Assembly: GCA_027310325.1 (NCBI GenBank)
Contig: DAIDBB010000187.1
Location: 1 to 9,028, forward strand
Source: a bacterium
Lineage (GTDB): Bacteria > Desulfobacterota > GWC2-55-46
DNA: 9,028 nucleotides
Direction of reading: 5' to 3'
The notes under the pieces are model-generated. The model saw nothing but the letters and a program-made list of their open reading frames with translations, did no database searches and was not told the origin of the DNA. Shown piece by piece: positions 1 to 5,525 of this stretch. Within the stretch, counting starts at the first letter, position 1, and the number at the start of each line of letters is the position of its first letter. The position numbers and the translations under genes are program-made.

Positions 1-1175
1 ACCTCATACAGGCCCAGCTGAACCAGTCGCAGAAGATGGAGGCCATCGGGAGGCTCGCCGGAGGCATAGCCCATGACTTCAACAACATATTGACCGCGGT
101 CCGCGGCAACGCGGAGCTTGCCCTCGAGATGGTCGACAAGACGAACCCCGTGCACGCGAGGCTGAACGAGATAGTGCTTTCGGTACTGCATGCTTCCAAG
201 CTCACAAAGAAACTCCTCCTTTTCGGCAAAGGGCGTCATTTCGAGCTCCGCCCCCTCAATATAAATAGCGTCATAGAGAACCTGCTGGTGATGATAAGCC
301 GTATTATAGGCGACGACATAGTCATATCGAGGGAATTCGCCCCTGACCTGTGGACCGTGCGGGCGGATGAAGGGAACATCGAACAGGTGGCGATGAACCT
401 TGCGGTAAACGCCAGTGACGCCATGCCCGATGGCGGCACCCTCACGATAACTACCGAAAACGTCAGGCTTGACGAACATGACTGTGTGGCGATCCCCGGC
501 GCCCAGCCCGGCAACTTCGTGAGACTGACGGTCAGGGACACCGGTTCCGGGATGGATAAGGACGTGATTCAGCATATCTTCGAGCCTTTTTTTACGACCA
601 AGGAGCTCGGCAAAGGAACCGGGTTCGGGCTTGCCGTGGTGTACGGGATAATACGCCAGCATAACGGGTGCATAAAGGTCGAAAGCGCGCCGGGCCGCGG
701 CACGGAGTTCGATATATTTGTCCCTGCCGTAATGGCGGAGCTGAAAGAAGAAGAGGCCGCCGTTAAAGCGCCGGCGCCGATACCACACGGCAGGGGGGAA
801 AGGGTCTTGCTCGTAGAAGATGAAAACCTCGTCAGGGACTTCGCCCGCATGGCCCTGAGCGAAAACGGTTACACGGTATACGAGGCCGCCAACGCAAAGG
901 AGGCCGTCCTCATATTCGACAGGGAAAAGGGAAGGTTCGATCTTGTCTTCAGCGATCTGGTGCTGGCCGACCAGAGCGGGCTTCAGCTCGCGGACTATTT
1001 TATTTTGAGGAATCCCGAGCTTGCCGTACTCATAACCAGCAGCTACGCGGAGGCCGCCGTCCAGCGCGAGGCGATATCCCAGAGAGGGTTCGGGTTCCTT
1101 CCCAAGCCATACTCGCTCGCCGATGTCGTTTCGGCCGTTAAGGGTTCCATAGAACGAAAAAAGACAAAACCGTAA
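1..1175 (+). CDS. Hybrid sensor histidine kinase with C-terminal receiver domain (5' partial)
   Basis: This is the 3' part of a two-component kinase that autophosphorylates on His and passes the phosphate to its own receiver. The frame is open to the left edge: codons from base 3 read LIQAQLNQSQK before the ATG at 36, which is the usual run-in to the H-box, so 36 is not the true start and the sensor domain (often PAS) is outside the window. Counting from the Met at 36, the H-box is IAHDFNN with phosphorylated His13. The ATPase has the N-box NLAVNASDAMP (N121-P131), G1 box DTGSGM (168-173), F-box near F182 and G2 box GTGFGLA (194-200, with Phe where Leu is usual). The receiver spans about 255-375 with acid pair E261/D262, phospho-acceptor D307, Ser335 and Lys357. 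No transmembrane segment is visible in this part. Its partner and signal cannot be read from the sequence. The gene ends with TAA and no strong terminator follows. Confidence 0.93.
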   Translation, partial: LIQAQLNQSQKMEAIGRLAGGIAHDFNNILTAVRGNAELALEMVDKTNPVHARLNEIVLSVLHASKLTKKLLLFGKGRHFELRPLNINSVIENLLVMISRIIGDDIVISREFAPDLWTVRADEGNIEQVAMNLAVNASDAMPDGGTLTITTENVRLDEHDCVAIPGAQPGNFVRLTVRDTGSGMDKDVIQHIFEPFFTTKELGKGTGFGLAVVYGIIRQHNGCIKVESAPGRGTEFDIFVPAVMAELKEEEAAVKAPAPIPHGRGERVLLVEDENLVRDFARMALSENGYTVYEAANAKEAVLIFDREKGRFDLVFSDLVLADQSGLQLADYFILRNPELAVLITSSYAEAAVQREAISQRGFGFLPKPYSLADVVSAVKGSIERKKTKP

Positions 1176-1296
1176 GAGCCGCCTAAACAAACCCGTCCCC
1201 GCGCCCGGCACCTTAAAAAGATATTTTTTTTTCCTTCTCCGTATGTTATTTTCTATTTTCCGCGAAGTTTAAATATCGAAGGAGTAAATCCTAGAG
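1176..1296 (+). promoter_or_regulatory. Kinase-ileS intergenic region with probable ileS promoter and RBS
   Basis: This 121-base gap holds a run of nine T (1224-1232) preceded by AAAAAGATA, then an AT-rich stretch with loose -10-like hexamers (TATGTT at 1242, TATTTT at 1254), but no convincing -35 box. The ileS ribosome binding site is AAGGAG at 1279-1284, 12 bases before the ATG, which is a slightly long spacing. The A5/T-run could be a weak terminator for the kinase or an upstream AT-rich promoter element. It is too short for a T-box leader and lacks one. Promoter placement is tentative. Confidence 0.35.
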
Positions 1297-4107
1297 ATGG
1301 ACTATAAAGCTACCCTCAACCTTCCGAGGACGGATTTCCAGATGAAGGCCGAGCTCCAGAAAAAAGAGCCTGAAATGCTCAAGGTCTGGGAAGACTCCGG
1401 GCTTTACGAAAAGATAATGGCCGGGGGCGCGGGTAGACCCAAGTACACCCTCCACGACGGCCCCCCCTATGCCAACGGCAATATACACATAGGGCACGCC
1501 CTGAATAAGATATTGAAGGATTTTATCGTAAAGAGTAGATTCATGGCCGGGTATTCGACCGACTATGTGCCCGGCTGGGACTGCCACGGGCTTCCTATCG
1601 AACTCCAGGTCGAAAAGGAGCTCGGCCAGAAAAAGCAGGACCTGACGAAAGTCGAAATAAGGAAGAGGTGCCGGGCCTACGCCGAGAAGTTCGTCAATAT
1701 CCAGAGGGAGGACTTCAAGAGGCTGGGGGTCTTCGGCCAGTGGGACAAACCCTACCTTACGATGAACTTCGGGTACCAGGCTTCGATACTGCGCGAGCTT
1801 GGAAGGTTCGCGGCCAATAAACTCGTCTACAAGGGAAAGAAACCGGTGCACTGGTGTTATTCGTGCAGGACCGCGCTCGCCGAGGCCGAGGTCGAGTATT
1901 ACGACAAGACATCGCCTTCGGTATACGTGAAGTTCGGCGTGGACCCGTTGGCGCTCGAAAAGAGGCTTCCAGGACTCAAGCTCGGCGGAAAACCGGCCTT
2001 CATGGTCATCTGGACCACCACCCCGTGGACCCTGCCGGCGAACCTTGCGATAGCCGTTCATCCGGACTTCGATTATTCCATCGTGGAGGGGGAGAAGGAG
2101 GCGTATATAGTCTCCACGCACCTCCTTGCCGAAGGGCTCGGGAAGAAACTCGGCTGGGACCCGTCCGTCTTCAGGACCGTAAGGAAGTTCCGTTACAGCG
2201 AGATAGAGGGGCTTAAGGCCAGGCACCCTTTTATCGACAGGGACTCCATCGTCGTCCCCGGAGAGCACGTTACGCTCGAGGCCGGCACGGGGTGCGTCCA
2301 TATAGCCTCCGGGCACGGGGGTGATTATTATGATCTCGGGCTTAAATGGGGCCTTGACATATACACCCCGGTAGATGCCGGAGGGACGTTCACGAAGGAG
2401 GTCCCGGAGTTCGAGGGGCAGTTCGTTTTCAAGGCCAACGCCGGGATAATAGAGCTTCTTAGGAGTAAGGGGGCGCTCCTTCTTAAAGAGGACATAACGC
2501 ACTCGTACCCGCACTGCTGGAGATGCAAATCCCCGATCATATTCCGGGCGACGGAGCAGTGGTTCGCGTCGATGGAGGCCGGGGACCTGAGGAAAAAGGC
2601 GCTCGCGGCCATTGACGGAAAAGTCAGGTGGATCCCGTCCTGGGGCAGGGACAGGATCTATAACATGGTCCTTAACAGGCCCGACTGGTGCATTTCAAGG
2701 CAGCGGGCCTGGGGCGTGCCGATACCGGCCCTTCACTGCGTCTCGTGCGGGAGGTCGTTCCTCGACGAAGCCGTAATCGCTAAACTCGCCGACGCCGTCG
2801 AGAAGGAAGGGGCCGATATCTGGTTTGAAAAGAAGCCCGGCGAGCTTCTGCCGGAAGGGGTCAAATGCCCGGACTGCGGCGGCGGCAGACTGGAAAAAGA
2901 GGAGGATATCCTCGATGTATGGTTCGACTCCGGTGTTAGCTACGCGGCCGTTCTTGAGAAGAGGAGTAACCTCAAGTTCCCTGCGGACCTATACCTTGAG
3001 GGAAGCGACCAGCACAGGGGCTGGTTCCATTCCTCGCTCCTCGCATCCATCGGGACGAGGGAAGTCCCGCCTTACGAGGCGGTCCTTACGCACGGTTTTG
3101 TGGTCGACGGGGAAGGGCGCAAGATGAGCAAATCCATCGGAAACGTCATAGCCCCCCAGTCCGTTATAAGTAAGTACGGGGCCGAGGTCCTGCGCCTTTG
3201 GGTCGCCGCCGAGGACTACCGGGAGGACGTGCGCATCTCGGAAGAGATACTGAAGAGGCTTTCGGAATCGTACCGGAGGATAAGGAACACCTTCAGGTAC
3301 ATCCTCGGGAACCTCTATGACTTCGACCCCGAGAGGGACTCCGTCCCGTATAAAGACCTTGAAGAGCTCGATAGATTGACACTCCACAGGCTCATGAAAT
3401 TGACGGAAAAGATACGCGCCTCCTACGACACGTTCGAGTTCCATACGATATACCATTCCGTGCACAACTTCTGCACCGTGGACCTGAGCGCGTTCTATCT
3501 CGATATCCTCAAAGACAGGCTCTATACGTATAGCTCCAAATCGACAGGAAGGCGCGCCGCCCAGACTACAGTCTATAACGTCCTTGACTGCCTCGTGAGG
3601 CTTCTTGCGCCGGTGCTCGTCTTTACGACCGATGAGGCATGGTCTTTTATGCCCGGCAAAAGGACCGGAAGCATACACCTCGCCTCGATGCCGGATGTAA
3701 ATGAGGGCTGGCTTGATGAAGGGCTTGAAAGAAAATGGGACGCCATCCTCTCCGTGAAAGCGGAGGCGTCAAAGGCGCTTGAGACGGCCAGGCAGCAAAA
3801 GGTAATAGGGCATCCCCTCGACGCGGTGGTGACAATTTTCCCTACGAAAGAGCTTGAAGGGCTTCTTAAGGAAGAGGAGAAGGCGCTGGAGGAAGTGCTT
3901 ATCGTCTCCGGCCTCAAGGTCTCCGCGCAAGTCAACGCGCCCGCCGGGGGCGTCCTCTTCGAATCTAAAGAGGTTCCGGGGCTCAAGATAACGGTCGAGG
4001 CCGCGGGCGGCGGCAAATGCGAAAGATGCTGGCACTTCAGCCCCTTCGTCGGCAAGAGCGCCGAGCACCCGACTATTTGCGACAGATGCGTGGAGGCGTT
4101 GAAATAA
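1297..4107 (+). CDS. ileS: Isoleucyl-tRNA synthetase
   Basis: This cytoplasmic class Ia synthetase charges tRNA-Ile with isoleucine using ATP and edits misactivated valine. At 936 residues it matches the usual bacterial length. The N-terminus MDYKATLNLP is canonical and fixes the start. The HIGH motif is at 64-67 in PYANGNIHIGHALN, and KMSKS is at 609-613. The CP1 editing domain lies at about 200-400, with the Thr-rich TTTPWTLPAN near 240-249 and the GHGGDYY element with D343 as the likely editing Asp. The anticodon-binding helical region follows KMSKS. The C-terminal zinc knuckle has C908/C911 and C928/C931, with spacing like the E. coli enzyme. Two additional CxxC pairs (C481/C484 and C524/C527) sit between GVPIPAL and DILDVWFDSG and look like an inserted zinc ribbon that E. 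coli lacks. The gene is followed by an overlapping lspA, a common partner. Many Ile codons are AUA. Confidence 0.98.
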   Translation: MDYKATLNLPRTDFQMKAELQKKEPEMLKVWEDSGLYEKIMAGGAGRPKYTLHDGPPYANGNIHIGHALNKILKDFIVKSRFMAGYSTDYVPGWDCHGLPIELQVEKELGQKKQDLTKVEIRKRCRAYAEKFVNIQREDFKRLGVFGQWDKPYLTMNFGYQASILRELGRFAANKLVYKGKKPVHWCYSCRTALAEAEVEYYDKTSPSVYVKFGVDPLALEKRLPGLKLGGKPAFMVIWTTTPWTLPANLAIAVHPDFDYSIVEGEKEAYIVSTHLLAEGLGKKLGWDPSVFRTVRKFRYSEIEGLKARHPFIDRDSIVVPGEHVTLEAGTGCVHIASGHGGDYYDLGLKWGLDIYTPVDAGGTFTKEVPEFEGQFVFKANAGIIELLRSKGALLLKEDITHSYPHCWRCKSPIIFRATEQWFASMEAGDLRKKALAAIDGKVRWIPSWGRDRIYNMVLNRPDWCISRQRAWGVPIPALHCVSCGRSFLDEAVIAKLADAVEKEGADIWFEKKPGELLPEGVKCPDCGGGRLEKEEDILDVWFDSGVSYAAVLEKRSNLKFPADLYLEGSDQHRGWFHSSLLASIGTREVPPYEAVLTHGFVVDGEGRKMSKSIGNVIAPQSVISKYGAEVLRLWVAAEDYREDVRISEEILKRLSESYRRIRNTFRYILGNLYDFDPERDSVPYKDLEELDRLTLHRLMKLTEKIRASYDTFEFHTIYHSVHNFCTVDLSAFYLDILKDRLYTYSSKSTGRRAAQTTVYNVLDCLVRLLAPVLVFTTDEAWSFMPGKRTGSIHLASMPDVNEGWLDEGLERKWDAILSVKAEASKALETARQQKVIGHPLDAVVTIFPTKELEGLLKEEEKALEEVLIVSGLKVSAQVNAPAGGVLFESKEVPGLKITVEAAGGGKCERCWHFSPFVGKSAEHPTICDRCVEALK

Positions 4108-4571
4108 AAAAGAAGCTTGAGATACTCGCGGCCACCGCCGTCACGCTCGTCATATTGGACCAGGCGACCAAGTACCTCGTCACCTCGAGATTACGCCTTA
4201 ACGAGGTCATAGAGGTGGTCCCCGGTCTATTTAATATCGTCCTCTTCAGGAACCCCGGGGCGGCCTTCAGCGCATTCAGTGCGGGCGGCCTTTTCCGCAC
4301 CCTATTTCTTATAGCGGTGTCGGTAGCGGCGCTTGTCATAATAGCCGTCCTTATAAGGCAATCGAAAGACGCTCTCATGACCTTTGTCCTCTCGATGATA
4401 GCGGGAGGGGCGGTGGGGAACCTTATCGACAGGGTCAGGTACGGCTCGGTCATTGATTTTATCGATTTTTACGTCGGCAGCTACCACTGGCCGGCCTTTA
4501 ACGTGGCGGATTCGGCCATAACGGTCGGCGTTATACTGGCGATAGTCTCCTATTACTTCAGGCGCCCTTGA
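4086..4571 (+). CDS. lspA: Lipoprotein signal peptidase (signal peptidase II)
   Basis: This inner-membrane aspartyl protease removes the signal peptide from diacylglyceryl-prolipoproteins just before the lipidated Cys. From the ATG at 4086 it has 161 residues, normal for the family. Visible signatures are DQATK (D25), FRNPGAAFS (N56), GNLIDR (N112-R116), VIDF (D124) and FNVADSAI (D142). By alignment with the P. aeruginosa enzyme, D124 and D142 would be the catalytic pair. Four membrane segments are expected near 11-29, 69-90, 97-115 and 138-158. The start overlaps the end of ileS by 22 bases, implying co-transcription and coupling. No ribosome binding site precedes the 4086 ATG; a good GGAGG (4092-4096) lies after it, ahead of an in-frame ATA at 4104, so the exact start is uncertain. 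The frame stays open further upstream to 4017 inside ileS, but that longer version adds Arg-rich non-homologous residues. The stop is TGA. Confidence 0.95.
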   Translation: MRGGVEIKKKLEILAATAVTLVILDQATKYLVTSRLRLNEVIEVVPGLFNIVLFRNPGAAFSAFSAGGLFRTLFLIAVSVAALVIIAVLIRQSKDALMTFVLSMIAGGAVGNLIDRVRYGSVIDFIDFYVGSYHWPAFNVADSAITVGVILAIVSYYFRRP

Positions 4572-4586
4572 CCGTCATGGACGCGT

Positions 4587-5042
4587 CTAGTCGAGCCCGA
4601 TCTTCTTTTTTTCCGACTCGATAAAGCTTTTTAGGGCATCGCGGTCCTCATCGGTCGCGGATAAAAACATTATGCCGTACCCGCCGAAAATGGTCTTGCT
4701 CGAGACCTCGTCGGTAGACCACCGCACCGTCCCCTTGATGTCAAAGACCCTTGCCATACCCGGCAGGGAGAACTTCAGTTCCAGCACCGCGCCGGTAAGC
4801 ATCAGGGACTTTGTATGAAGGAATGCGCCCGTCTCGCTTATGTTAAGCAAAAAACCGGTTCTTTTCGCGTCACCCAGGGTGAAATCGACCGGCACGGACA
4901 CCGGCACCCTCTCTCTGGGCCCGGCCCCTTTTGAAGCCTTTTCTGGAAAAAGGGCCGCATTGACTCTGAAAATGATCTGCTCCGGGCTGTATCCCTTTGT
5001 CATGAGCCCGGCCGCGCCGAGGTCCTTGAGCTCCCCAAGCAC
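4587..5042 (-). CDS. C-terminal segment carrying the PilZ domain (possible GTG start)
   Basis: Downstream of the TGA the first usable start codon is the GTG at 5042, giving 151 residues. These begin in the last third of the receiver (after beta4, before the MTKGY Lys) and run through the complete PilZ domain to the TAG at 4587. No ribosome binding site precedes this GTG, and the encoded start cuts a receiver in half, so independent initiation is unlikely. The PilZ part ends with an acidic/Lys-rich helix, SEKKKIGLD. PilZ domains usually sense c-di-GMP; this one has NISETG but a weak RxxxR. It is listed separately because a gene caller will report it so. Confidence 0.5.
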   Translation of the reverse strand: MLGELKDLGAAGLMTKGYSPEQIIFRVNAALFPEKASKGAGPRERVPVSVPVDFTLGDAKRTGFLLNISETGAFLHTKSLMLTGAVLELKFSLPGMARVFDIKGTVRWSTDEVSSKTIFGGYGIMFLSATDEDRDALKSFIESEKKKIGLD

Positions 5043-5074
5043 CTGGCCGGGCTCGTAGATGCCCGTTATGGCGA

Positions 5075-5120
5075 GGACCGGGAACCTTCCCTTGAGCCCG
5101 TTTTCGCTTATCCACTTTCA
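5075..5120 (-). other. In-frame TGA with downstream hairpin (possible bacterial SECIS-like element)
   Basis: The TGA is at 5120-5118 on the minus strand. Starting 19 nt after it, the mRNA can pair GGGCU (5099-5095) with GGUCC (5079-5075), leave a CAA bulge, then pair GGGA with UCCC around an AGGU loop. The apical loop begins 31 nt after the TGA and has G at its second position, which fits the loose bacterial SECIS description. The upper stem is only 4 bp and the lower stem contains two G-U pairs, so this could arise by chance. Confidence 0.25.
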
Positions 5121-5330
5121 CACGCCGAAGCCGTCTATTTCGGGCAACTGGAGGTCGAGCATGAGAAGGTCTACGCCGCCGGGGTCTATCTTGAGCTCCG
5201 AGATGACCTCGCGGCCGTCCTTTGCGAACCTGACCCTGTGTCCGGCCTCGACAAGTATGTCGCTCAGTTTGGTCCTGAAAAAGAGGCTGTCATCCGCGAC
5301 CATGATATTTTTCGAATTCTTCGTTATCAT
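5118..5330 (-). CDS. N-terminal receiver fragment (70 residues, up to the TGA)
   Basis: This is what standard translation yields from the ATG at 5330: beta1 to beta3 of a receiver, ending EIDGFGV just after the phospho-acceptor D59. It lacks the Thr and Lys needed for a working receiver and is about 60% of the domain length, so it is unlikely to fold or signal alone. The upstream G-run (5340-5345) lies about 10 bases before the ATG and can serve as a ribosome site. It is best understood as the first part of the receiver-PilZ gene. Confidence 0.5.
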   Translation of the reverse strand: MITKNSKNIMVADDSLFFRTKLSDILVEAGHRVRFAKDGREVISELKIDPGGVDLLMLDLQLPEIDGFGV

Positions 5331-5491
5331 CGGCAGTTACCCCCCGCGCAGTATTTTAAGGCACCCGGCCAGTGGAAAGCCGCGTCCAGGGTGAATGATG
5401 ATTTGATCGGGAAAGCTTCTTAAGTTGAACTTTCGAAGGGCGGTTTTTAAAGAACGCGGACATGGCCGAAAAGGTCTTTGACCTCCCCGCT
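5331..5491 (-). promoter_or_regulatory. Untranslated leader of the receiver-PilZ gene
   Basis: About 160 nt lie between the predicted transcription start and the ATG. I see no recognised riboswitch; in particular, the conserved core of the c-di-GMP GEMM class is absent. A short frame of 35 codons (ATG at 5463, TAA at 5358-5356) is open but has no close ribosome site. A GAAAG/CTTTC inverted repeat with a long loop is present near 5410-5435. The G-run at 5340-5345 is the likely ribosome site. There is no clear topA terminator in it. Confidence 0.3.
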
Positions 5492-5497
5492 TATTAG

Positions 5498-5525
5498 ATT
5501 ATAACAGCATAAAGGATAATCTCAA
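5498..5525 (-). promoter_or_regulatory. Sigma70-type promoter for the receiver-PilZ gene
   Basis: On the minus strand TTGAGA (5525-5520, five of six matches to TTGACA) is followed after 16 bases by a perfect TATAAT (5503-5498). The -35 box overlaps the topA stop codon. Predicted transcription starts near 5491, giving a leader of about 160 nt before the ATG at 5330. This is the best promoter in the window and means the receiver-PilZ gene can be expressed independently of topA. Confidence 0.7.

Larger units (their letters stand above)
4587..5330 (-). pseudogene. Receiver-PilZ response regulator interrupted by an in-frame TGA (nonsense mutation or possible selenocysteine)
   Basis: Read as one frame, this encodes 247 residues: an N-terminal CheY-like receiver (1-128) and a C-terminal PilZ domain (about 138-245). 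The receiver has acid pair D13/D14, phospho-acceptor D59 in MLDLQLPE, Thr89 and Lys112 (MTKGY), so every key residue is present, but T89 and K112 lie beyond a TGA at codon 71 (5118-5120). The same frame continues after the TGA without loss of homology. The PilZ part has the NISETG form of the [DN]xSxxG motif (N163, S165, G168), but the preceding RxxxR is degenerate (PRERVPV, Gly at the first Arg position), so c-di-GMP binding is doubtful. It resembles the receiver-PilZ proteins common in deltaproteobacteria. The ATG at 5330 follows an upstream in-frame TAA and a G-rich ribosome site. Annotated as broken by default; readthrough or Sec insertion would make it functional. Confidence 0.8.

Noticed and set aside
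1176..1296. T-box leader for ileS
   Set aside because: The gap is too short, and no specifier stem, T-box sequence or terminator hairpin is present.
1291..2514. Long open frame of 407 codons on the minus strand
   Set aside because: It is fully antisense to ileS, starts almost at the ileS start, has no recognisable domain and no ribosome site. It is a side effect of ileS codon composition.
4569..4571. Genome-wide recoding of TGA to explain the internal TGA
   Set aside because: lspA ends with TGA at its normal family length and topA also ends with TGA, so TGA works as a stop here.
4580..4615. Terminator between lspA and the receiver-PilZ gene
   Set aside because: There is a short GACGCGTC palindrome and a T-run further on, but no stem directly before the T-run, and the T-run is inside the PilZ coding sequence.
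5356..5463. 35-codon open frame in the receiver-PilZ leader
   Set aside because: No ribosome site at a useful distance and no recognisable sequence; kept only as a possibility under the leader finding.
5331..5497. c-di-GMP (GEMM) riboswitch before the PilZ gene
   Set aside because: The G-rich end near the ATG recalls the end of GEMM, but the conserved CGCAAAGCC-type core and tetraloop arrangement are missing.
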